DNA from: M55B112 sp040880545
GTDB lineage: Bacteria; Bacteroidota; Bacteroidia; Bacteroidales; GCA-2748055
Direction: 5' to 3'
NCBI GenBank assembly: GCA_040880545.1
Contig: JBBDIE010000032.1
Span: forward strand, 1 to 7,273
Length of the DNA: 7,273 nt
The notes under the pieces are model-generated. The model was given only the letters and a program-made list of their open reading frames with translations. It did no database searches and was not told the DNA's origin. Position numbers and translations under genes: made by a program. Positions 1-5,940 of the stretch are shown here, piece by piece. The first letter of the stretch is position 1; each line of letters starts with the position of its first letter.

Positions 1-59
1 CACTTGAGGACGGGATTCGTGAATCGATTGAGTGGTTCAGGGAAAGGGGGATGACATAG
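1..59 (+). CDS. 3' end of a probable NAD-dependent epimerase/dehydratase (partial)
   Basis: Only the last 18 codons are inside the window; the frame starts at base 3 and ends at a TAG at 57-59. The visible peptide, LEDGIRESIEWFRERGMT, resembles the C-terminal helix of extended short-chain dehydrogenases such as nucleotide-sugar 4-epimerases, where a 'sLeeGi..ti.Wyr' pattern is common just before the end. This is recognition of a short pattern only; the Rossmann domain and catalytic YxxxK lie outside the window, so substrate and reaction cannot be stated. The other two frames either stop early or give no familiar pattern. No clear stem-loop terminator follows the stop. Confidence 0.5.
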   Translation, partial: LEDGIRESIEWFRERGMT

Positions 60-230
60 AATATAAATCTGGATAAATGAATTTACCATCATAATGAGAG
101 GAAATTTTTATGCTGATTATAATGGAAGGGAAAAATCATTGGTACGATTAAGGGGCAGGATTCTATGACCTGGCAATTCAGTTTATTTCAAATTTGCTTT
201 ATGAACATGAAATAATTTTTTTGGCAGGAA

Positions 231-246
231 AATAATTCAAATTATT
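231..246. repeat. Perfect 7-bp inverted repeat, 2-nt spacer
   Basis: The arms AATAATT (231-237) and AATTATT (240-246) are exact reverse complements around a CA spacer. A near-continuous palindrome of this kind could be a dimeric regulator's site or a weak hairpin. It lies about 145 bp upstream of the ATG at 392. Because the region is very AT-rich, a match of this length can arise by chance, so function is only a possibility. Confidence 0.3.
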
Positions 247-341
247 ACTTACCATAGCTCTTCACAAAGAGAATTCTTCCCTGGAAAAAGAAATCCCGAT
301 GAATGTTTTACAATTGAGCAAACGTTTTATTGATTAAAGCG

Positions 342-362
342 TTATAATATTGTAAATTATAA
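342..362. promoter_or_regulatory. Candidate operator: 7-bp inverted repeat with 7-nt spacer upstream of the lipoprotein gene
   Basis: The arms TTATAAT (342-348) and ATTATAA (356-362) are exact reverse complements separated by seven bases, giving a centre-to-centre spacing of 14 bp, close to that of helix-turn-helix dimer sites. The repeat ends 29 bp before the ATG at 392 and overlaps the only -7-like string in the region (TAATATTG, 345-352), where a repressor site would be expected. The arms also resemble -10 sequences and are pure A/T, so coincidence is a real alternative. No regulator gene lies beside it to suggest a binding protein. Confidence 0.3.
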
Positions 363-391
363 ACTTGCTTAATCAGGCGTATTGGTTGAAC

Positions 392-1027
392 ATGAAAAAG
401 GGTAAAATAATAGCGGGTGTAATAGCAGGAATTGCATTGTTTCTGCTGTTGCTTCCCAAAGGATGTATCAAGGATTTTCCGGATACATTTCCTACGGAAT
501 ATGTATGGCAGCCTTTGTTGGCTTTTCCAATTGGTGAAGCCGATTTTGGTTTGAAGATTCCCCATGGTTTTGACACGTTATTGTTGCAAATTGATACCAC
601 CTCTGGATTTCCATTCTGGGCCTCTAAGGAGAAGATACCCATGTCGGGCGCCATTGATTTTGATTTTGAACATGTCCTGGGAAAACGAGAAGAGATAAAT
701 ATGGCGTTACTGCGGGTGAATACCTACAACGGTTTCCCCATCGAGGTTGAGATCCAGGCTTACCTGGAAGATGAAGCAGGGGAGGTGCTGGACTCTCTTT
801 TTATACCCAAACTGATCATGAAGCGAGGTGAACTGGTGGCTGGCGGAAAGACGGTAATTGCTACCCATACACAAAAAGAGATTTTTTTTGATAAGGAACG
901 GCTTGACCTGTTGCTACAGTCCAGGAAGATTTCATTTAAAGGGGAGATGAGTAGTGTCTCCTATTTTCCGGAGTATACGTTCAAAGTTCAATTAGGCGCA
1001 GTGTTGGGAATTGTATCTGATTTTTAA
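392..1027 (+). CDS. Small envelope protein, probable lipoprotein, partner of the downstream DUF5723-like protein
   Basis: Function unknown. The 211-residue product starts MKKGK and has one hydrophobic stretch (residues 6-21) followed by LPKGC, so Cys25 is a plausible lipidation site; the lipobox is irregular (Pro at -3, Lys at -2), and a simple membrane anchor is the alternative. Right after it, the segment EYVWQPLLAFPIGEADFGL (36-54) resembles a 'W.P.lA.Pl' motif I recall near the start of many uncharacterised Bacteroidota envelope proteins. Residues 107-127 (LRVNTYNGFPIEVEIQAYLED) look like strands of a beta-sandwich, as in LEA-type folds; this is inference. I chose the ATG at 392 because the frame extends upstream only to a TTG at 365, which adds nine residues before a normal signal n-region. 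Only 45 bp separate it from the next gene, so the two are probably co-transcribed and act together in the envelope. Confidence 0.8.
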   Translation: MKKGKIIAGVIAGIALFLLLLPKGCIKDFPDTFPTEYVWQPLLAFPIGEADFGLKIPHGFDTLLLQIDTTSGFPFWASKEKIPMSGAIDFDFEHVLGKREEINMALLRVNTYNGFPIEVEIQAYLEDEAGEVLDSLFIPKLIMKRGELVAGGKTVIATHTQKEIFFDKERLDLLLQSRKISFKGEMSSVSYFPEYTFKVQLGAVLGIVSDF

Positions 1028-1072
1028 GATAAGTATAACTGAATCCGGAATAAAAAAGAAACCCCAAGGGCA

Positions 1073-2545
1073 GTGTCATTACACAATCTTCCATATAAAC
1101 CTGTGTTCCTGAAAAAGCCACAATTCAGCATCAGGATATTCCTGTTTCTGTTCCTTTTCCCGGGTCAGGTGCTTCCGTTGGTTGCTCAGCAATCAAATAC
1201 GCTGTACCTGATGCATTCCGTTCCACAATCGAACCAACTGAACCCTGCTGTTCAGATCAGGTGCAATTTTTTTGTAGGAATTCCAGGTCTGAACACCCTG
1301 CACATGAATTACTCCAATTCCGCATTCAATTATAATGACCTGACCTCAGACAACCTCCTTGCACTCGACGATGTATATAATATGCTCTACCGGATAAACA
1401 TGGTATCGGTGGAGGCTGTGGCGTATCCTATATCACTGGGACTTAAAAGAAACGGCAATTATTTCACATTTTCGGTGGCAGAGCGTTTCGGTTCATATAC
1501 TACCTATTCAAAAAAGCTTGCAGGGCTGGCACTATACGGGAATACCCAGTATGTTGGCGAAATTGCCAGGGTAAATAACACCAGGGTTAACACAACCTAT
1601 TACAGGGAATACAGCGTGGGATGGTCGGTGGATTGGAATCCATATACTACATTTGGTATCAGGGGGAAATTACTGTTCGGGAAGGCGAATCTGAATACCG
1701 GCCCGTCGCGGGTGAGCCTGGGTACGGATGAAGAGACCTTCGATCTTACAGTGAAGGGAAATGTAACCCTGAACAGCTCTTTGCCGGTCATTCTAACGAT
1801 GAATGATGCCGGAGCGATCACGGGCATTGACCTGAAGGAGTTCACTTACCCCGGACTACTTTTTAATCCGCGCAACCCGGGGGTTGCTGCAGACTTTGGA
1901 GTGATCCATGAATACAGCAATGATATTACCCTTAGTGCAAGTTTACTGGATCTGGGGTTGATAGTGTGGACCGATGAGTTGTATAATATCAATGCTGAAG
2001 TTGATTTTTTATACGAGGGGGTGCAAGAGGGGACTGATTTTTCTGCGGCTGCCTATTTCAGGGATCTTTCAGACTCGGTTGTAAATGATATCATTTATGA
2101 TGTTACGCAGAAACCGTACATATCGCCACTGCCGGCACAACTTTTTCTCGGGGCCTCCTACCAGTGGAAGAAGCACATTGAATTGGGAATTGTAATGAGA
2201 AACGTATGGGTTAACAGGGGTATTAAGAGTTCGTTAACCGTATCTGCAAACGCAGCGTTTATGAAGATCCTGCAAGCATCGCTAAGCTGGTCCTATCTCA
2301 ACAATTCACCTTTGCACTTCGGGGCCGGACTGGCATACGTAGGAAGGGGACTTCAGATATATGCCGTTACCGATAATATACCCGGATTGTTTCTCCCGCT
2401 GGATGCCCGAACCATCAACCTGCGATTTGGAATGAACCTGATGCTTGGCTGTCCGAAAAAGCTTTCCAGGGGGCGTAACAAGGAAAGATCCATGGTTCCT
2501 TGTCCTCCCAATGTTTCGCTGGGGGGAAAGAAACCAAAGAGGTAA
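1073..2545 (+). CDS. DUF5723-like outer-membrane beta-barrel protein
   Basis: The predicted 490-residue product has a hydrophobic signal segment (IFLFLFLFPGQVLPLVA, ending near residue 38, likely cleaved before QQ). The mature N-terminus carries LYLMHSVPQSNQLNPAVQ (44-61), then a GIPGLNTLHMNYSNSAFNYNDL region typical of the DUF5723 family as I remember it. The rest is alternating-residue beta-strand sequence rich in aromatic and Gly residues, with a last probable strand at about 446-459. An NPA motif near the mature N-terminus also occurs in PorP/SprF-type barrels of the phylum, so a distant relation is possible. The specific role is unknown. The start is non-ATG: an in-frame TGA at 1040-1042 bounds it, and the only starts before the signal segment are GTG at 1073 or GTG at 1103; the latter gives a shorter, more usual n-region (VFLKK...). 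After the barrel comes a basic 31-residue tail with two Cys-Pro motifs. Confidence 0.8.
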   Translation: MSLHNLPYKPVFLKKPQFSIRIFLFLFLFPGQVLPLVAQQSNTLYLMHSVPQSNQLNPAVQIRCNFFVGIPGLNTLHMNYSNSAFNYNDLTSDNLLALDDVYNMLYRINMVSVEAVAYPISLGLKRNGNYFTFSVAERFGSYTTYSKKLAGLALYGNTQYVGEIARVNNTRVNTTYYREYSVGWSVDWNPYTTFGIRGKLLFGKANLNTGPSRVSLGTDEETFDLTVKGNVTLNSSLPVILTMNDAGAITGIDLKEFTYPGLLFNPRNPGVAADFGVIHEYSNDITLSASLLDLGLIVWTDELYNINAEVDFLYEGVQEGTDFSAAAYFRDLSDSVVNDIIYDVTQKPYISPLPAQLFLGASYQWKKHIELGIVMRNVWVNRGIKSSLTVSANAAFMKILQASLSWSYLNNSPLHFGAGLAYVGRGLQIYAVTDNIPGLFLPLDARTINLRFGMNLMLGCPKKLSRGRNKERSMVPCPPNVSLGGKKPKR

Positions 2546-2656
2546 AGTGGGGAATGGTACCAAATAATATGGCCGTATGATTTAAAATATAAGGATTTAT
2601 AATTCCACTCTTAACTAAAAGCACTAATTTTCACGATAATTTTAAAATTCAGATTA
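2546..2656. other. Intergenic region upstream of the S9 peptidase gene
   Basis: This 111-bp AT-rich spacer separates the DUF5723-like gene from the peptidase gene and is long enough to hold a promoter for the latter. The string TAATTTTC at 2625-2632 is one mismatch from TAnnTTTG and would give a short leader, but no TTTG lies at the expected upstream distance. No stem-loop with a T-tract is visible after the stop at 2545. Whether the peptidase is transcribed separately cannot be settled from sequence alone. Confidence 0.4.
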
Positions 2657-4747
2657 ATGAAAAATCTATTGTATATCAGCGGTGCTTTGTTTTTATTATG
2701 GTTAACCCCGGGCTGTAACCAGGTCAATGAGGCCTCGGAACAGCAACCTGATTTCAGTGGCAAGTTAACTCAGGCAGAAATTGAAGGGGGAGTGATGACC
2801 CCGGAGATCCTGTGGAAATTTGGCAGGGTAGGGGAGCAAAAATTGTCGCCGGATGGCAAGGTGGTTGTGTACAGTGTTACAAGGTACGATGCGGTTACGG
2901 AAGAGCGGGTAACAGCGTTGTTTGCTCTTACGACTGCAGGCACAGACCTACTTCAGCTTACCCATGGAGGTTCAGCTTTTAATCCAAGGTGGAAGCCCGG
3001 AACGGATATGATCGGGTACCTTTCAAACAAATCAGGAGAAGTTCAGTTGTGGGAAATGGATCGTAACGGTAACGATAAAAACCAGGTTTCTGAAATCGAA
3101 GGTGGAATCAGTGGATTCGAATATTCCCCCGGAGGGGAGCGGATATTGTACATCAAAGAGGTGAAGCACTTTGAGACAACTGAAGAACTGTACCCGGACC
3201 TTCCCCGGGCCAATGTACGAATTGCAGAAGAGCTGATGTACAGGCACTGGGATCACTGGGAAGATGCTTATGTGTCGCATATTTTTGTGGCTGATATTCA
3301 GGAAGGTGGATTGGCTCAACACCGTGATATTATGGCGGGTGAACCTAATGAAGCGCCCCTTTCACCCTGGTTCGACCAGGCAGAGATAAGCTGGAACGCT
3401 GACGGAAGCAAAATCGCATATTCCTGCAAAAAAATGGACAAAAACGAGTATGCTGTGAGTACCGATGCAGATATCTACCTCTATGATGTGGAGGAGGAAA
3501 CCACGATTAATCTTACCGAAGGAAACCAGGGGTACGATAAATATCCTGCATTTTCGCCCGACGGAAAGTTCATGGCATGGCAAAGTATGGAGACCCCGGG
3601 ATTTGAAGCGGATAAGGAGCGGTTGATGTTGATGGACCTTGAAACGGGTGATGTAAGCTATCTAACGGAGGGATTTGATCAGAATGTCTCGCACCTGGTA
3701 TGGAATGAAGACAGCAAACGGGTATGGTTTATAACCGGCCGGCATGCGACTTACCAGGTCGGCAGTATTGGCATTGATTCGATGGATATTAATATGGTTA
3801 CAGACGGAATCCACAATTTCACCTCATTCGATCTGGCCAATGGAGTGATGACCGCGACAAAGATGTCGATGCAGATGGCCACCGAACTGTTCAAGGTAGA
3901 TACCAAGACAGGTGAGGAGCAACAGTTGAGTTTTGTAAACAAGCATATTTACGACCACATTGAGATGGGTGAAGTTAAATCAAGGTGGGTTCCTACGAGC
4001 GATGGGAAAGAGATGCTGGTCTGGGTGATCTATCCTCCGGGGTTTGATGAAACTAAACAGTATCCGGCACTTCTCTATTGTCAGGGTGGGCCACAGAGTG
4101 CAGTGAGCCAGTTTTTCTCTTACCGGTGGAATTTCCAGATGATGGCTGCAGGGGACTACATTGTAGTTGCACCGAACCGGCGCGGACTTCCCACCTTCGG
4201 TCAGGAATGGAACGATCAGATATCGACCGATTACGGTGGACAGAATATGAAAGACTACCTGGCAGCGATTGATAACGTCGCTGGAGAGCCCTATGTGGAT
4301 GCTGACCGTTTGGGTGCCGTTGGAGCAAGTTATGGCGGTTACTCGGTTTATTACCTTGCCGGAATACATGAAGGGCGGTTCAAGGCATTCATTTCCCACT
4401 GTGGTATTTTTAATATGGAAAGCATGTATACCGAAACCGAAGAGCTCTTTTTTGTGCATCACGATAACGGCGGTGCGTACTGGGACTTTCCCAAGCCACG
4501 GAACTACGCTTTTTCTCCACATCTGAAGGTAGCATCATGGGATACTCCTATTCTGATCATTTCGGGGGAATATGATTTCAGGATACCTTATACGCAAAGT
4601 ATGCAGGCATTTAACGCGGCACAGTTGCTGGGTATTCCCAGTAAATTGTTGATCTTCCCCGATGAGTCACATTTTGTGGTCAGGCCCCAGAACAGTATAC
4701 TGTGGCAAAGGGAATTCAAAGGTTGGATGGATCAATACCTCCGGTAG
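2657..4747 (+). CDS. S9-family serine peptidase, DPP5/acylaminoacyl-peptidase-like, lipid-anchored
   Basis: It probably removes dipeptides or acylated residues from peptide N-termini in the periplasm, feeding peptide use. The 696-residue product starts with a lipoprotein signal (hydrophobic 4-16, LTPGC with Cys20). Residues about 55-420 form a beta-propeller of PD40-type repeats, seen as SPDGK (64-68), FSPDGKFMAW (299-308) and similar blocks; the insert YRHWDHWEDAYVSH (195-208) recalls the DPP5 clade. The alpha/beta-hydrolase domain (about 430-696) has CQGGPQS near 475-481, nucleophile Ser558 in GASYGGY, Asp640 in GEYDFRIP and His672 in DESHF. The triad is complete, and the Asp-to-His spacing of 32 equals what I recall for Porphyromonas gingivalis DPP5. 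The length suits the family. It converges with the Rrf2 gene, 51 bp apart. Substrate preference cannot be read from sequence; acylaminoacyl-peptidase is the main alternative name. Confidence 0.92.
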   Translation: MKNLLYISGALFLLWLTPGCNQVNEASEQQPDFSGKLTQAEIEGGVMTPEILWKFGRVGEQKLSPDGKVVVYSVTRYDAVTEERVTALFALTTAGTDLLQLTHGGSAFNPRWKPGTDMIGYLSNKSGEVQLWEMDRNGNDKNQVSEIEGGISGFEYSPGGERILYIKEVKHFETTEELYPDLPRANVRIAEELMYRHWDHWEDAYVSHIFVADIQEGGLAQHRDIMAGEPNEAPLSPWFDQAEISWNADGSKIAYSCKKMDKNEYAVSTDADIYLYDVEEETTINLTEGNQGYDKYPAFSPDGKFMAWQSMETPGFEADKERLMLMDLETGDVSYLTEGFDQNVSHLVWNEDSKRVWFITGRHATYQVGSIGIDSMDINMVTDGIHNFTSFDLANGVMTATKMSMQMATELFKVDTKTGEEQQLSFVNKHIYDHIEMGEVKSRWVPTSDGKEMLVWVIYPPGFDETKQYPALLYCQGGPQSAVSQFFSYRWNFQMMAAGDYIVVAPNRRGLPTFGQEWNDQISTDYGGQNMKDYLAAIDNVAGEPYVDADRLGAVGASYGGYSVYYLAGIHEGRFKAFISHCGIFNMESMYTETEELFFVHHDNGGAYWDFPKPRNYAFSPHLKVASWDTPILIISGEYDFRIPYTQSMQAFNAAQLLGIPSKLLIFPDESHFVVRPQNSILWQREFKGWMDQYLR

Positions 4748-4798
4748 GATACCAGTATGAAAGTCTGAAATTCAGGAAATATATGTGGGAATAGCCTG

Positions 4799-5236
4799 TT
4801 ATTCACAGGGTTTAAACGTTTCATCAACGGCCAGTTTATTTTCCAGCAGATCCTGCAGGGTGGTTGATCTGAAGTAACGTGTGACCTGTTGATTCAGTCT
4901 TCCCCAGAAACCAAAAGCCTGACATTTCTCTTTTCTTTCACATTCGTATGATCTGCTCAGGCAATCGATGATACAGATACCCGGTTCAAACGCACTGTGA
5001 ATATCCAGTATTGATATCTCTTTGGCAGGACGGGTAAGGATGTATCCGCTTTTTTTCCCTTTCCGGTTGGCTATCAAACCGGCAACTTTCAAGCTATGAA
5101 CGATATGGTCGAGGTATTTATTTGATAAATCCTGACTGTAGGCGATATCTTTTTGAAGTACACCTTCATCCGGAGAATGGAGGCCTATTTCGATCATCGT
5201 CCTGATTCCGTAACGTGTGCGGGTGCTAAATTTCAA
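4799..5236 (-). CDS. Rrf2-family transcriptional regulator with probable Fe-S ligand cysteines
   Basis: The 145-residue product is a full-length Rrf2 regulator (the IscR/NsrR/CymR superfamily), a DNA-binding dimer in the cytoplasm. The N-terminal MKFSTRTRYGIRTM is the typical first helix; a winged helix-turn-helix follows with recognition helix near 38-55 and wing KGKKSGYIL (59-67). The effector region carries Cys88, Cys92, Cys99 and Cys105; the C92/C99/C105 spacing is close to the [2Fe-2S] ligands of IscR (92, 98, 104) and to NsrR. The His that is IscR's fourth ligand is not present at the matching position (Phe108). The start is TTG at 5236-5234, supported by the family-typical N-terminus; the next ATG (Met14) would remove the first helix. 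This TTG overlaps the TGA of the upstream gene (TTGA), indicating translational coupling. Likely controls its own operon; signal (iron, oxygen, NO, thiols) is not determinable here. Confidence 0.93.
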   Translation of the reverse strand: MKFSTRTRYGIRTMIEIGLHSPDEGVLQKDIAYSQDLSNKYLDHIVHSLKVAGLIANRKGKKSGYILTRPAKEISILDIHSAFEPGICIIDCLSRSYECERKEKCQAFGFWGRLNQQVTRYFRSTTLQDLLENKLAVDETFKPCE

Positions 5237-5889
5237 ATCTGCGTTAATTTTAATTCCGGATCTGAAGGTAAACTAAACTCAAAATTAATAATTAGTTTGT
5301 CTTGAACTTTAATTAATCCAAAGCTTTTTTCAGGAGGAGCTAATTTAAAATCAGTAAGTCTTAGCTCTTTACTGCCTGCAATTAAAATTCTTCCATCCAA
5401 ACAGTTGGAAATGGAGCAGGGGATTTTGTAGTAACGGGTAGTTCCACCGACCATCACTCCGATTTCCGGAGCATAAACTGATTGTCCGTGAAAAAGGGTT
5501 TTGAATTGATTTTCATCGAGAAATATTTTAATGTATGGATGGGTTGATACATCCAGAAGCTTCAGGAAATCTCTGTAGACCATCTTGTTGGATGCGTTAA
5601 AGTTACGCACCGGTATGGTGATCATGTAAACATGCTGGTCTGGAAGCTGTATCCATGTATTATCGGTCAGCCCGCAGATCAGGTGTTCGGGTACGTTCTG
5701 GTCAAGCCTGAACTCATTGATGTTTGTTTCTCCTGTAATGCTGATATAATTACTGCAACTTTCATATAAAGATGAAAGTGTGGATTGGCCATAAGCCAAC
5801 CCACACTTAAAAATGCACACTAACAGAACAACAAATCCTAACGAAAATGATTTATTGGTAACAAACTTATGGTTTTTAAATATTGACAT
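5233..5889 (-). CDS. Secreted YceI-like protein
   Basis: The 218-residue product has a Sec signal (hydrophobic 15-34, likely cleaved at AYG/QS) and so works in the periplasm. The mature part matches the YceI pattern used in this phylum: an opening strand 'GETNINEFRLDQN' (53-65), a central IPVRNFNASNKMVYRDFLKL block (92-111), then a 'HPYIKIFLDE' strand (117-126), and a closing LAPPEKSFGLIKVQDKLI stretch (183-200) followed by INFEFSL. YceI proteins form a lipocalin-like barrel that binds isoprenoid or other hydrophobic ligands and are often linked to electron-transport or stress genes; the ligand here is unknown. The mature domain has Cys45, Cys72, Cys158 and Cys163; whether they form disulfides is unknown. 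It starts 51 bp after the porin-like gene and overlaps the Rrf2 start by 4 bp, placing it in the same operon. Confidence 0.8.
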   Translation of the reverse strand: MSIFKNHKFVTNKSFSLGFVVLLVCIFKCGLAYGQSTLSSLYESCSNYISITGETNINEFRLDQNVPEHLICGLTDNTWIQLPDQHVYMITIPVRNFNASNKMVYRDFLKLLDVSTHPYIKIFLDENQFKTLFHGQSVYAPEIGVMVGGTTRYYKIPCSISNCLDGRILIAGSKELRLTDFKLAPPEKSFGLIKVQDKLIINFEFSLPSDPELKLTQI

Positions 5890-5940
5890 ATAGCGTGCAT
5901 AAATAATTTAAAGTCTTCTGATGTTATGGACAGACACTAT

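Larger units (their letters stand above)
60..391. other. AT-rich intergenic region between the epimerase-like gene and the lipoprotein gene
   Basis: This 332-bp stretch holds no convincing gene. It is clearly more AT-rich than the flanking coding DNA. It should contain the end of the upstream transcript and the promoter for the 392-2545 gene pair. Two perfect 7-bp inverted repeats stand out (231-246 and 342-362, listed separately). I found no well-matched Bacteroidota promoter (TTTG about 20 bp before TAnnTTTG). The closest -7-like string is TAATATTG at 345-352, one mismatch from consensus and without a TTTG at the right distance. No classical GC-rich hairpin with a T-tract is visible after the stop at 59. 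Confidence 0.6.

Noticed and set aside
94..168. Short open frame of 24 codons starting with ATG (MRGNFYADYNG...)
   Set aside because: No recognisable ribosome site, no familiar motif, and the length is expected by chance in this region.
365..391. Upstream TTG start for the small envelope protein
   Set aside because: It adds nine residues ahead of an already good MKKGK signal start, and the ATG at 392 is the more usual choice.
2625..2632. TAATTTTC as a -7 promoter element for the peptidase gene
   Set aside because: The final G of TAnnTTTG is missing and no TTTG lies at the expected distance upstream; kept only as a remark in the intergenic entry.
3980..4522. 180-codon open frame on the minus strand inside the S9 peptidase gene
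   Set aside because: It is antisense to a strongly supported catalytic domain, and its translation shows no family motif or coherent composition; it is a by-product of the codon use of the real gene.
4765..4775. CTGAA-A-TTCAG palindrome after the peptidase stop
   Set aside because: The centre is one base, so it cannot form a useful hairpin with full arms, and a site this short is common by chance.
4784..4807. Imperfect inverted repeat TGTG-gg-AATA / TATTCACA at the convergent junction
   Set aside because: The stem is interrupted by a 2-nt bulge, is AT-rich, overlaps the Rrf2 stop, and has no T-tract on either side, so it is not a supportable terminator.
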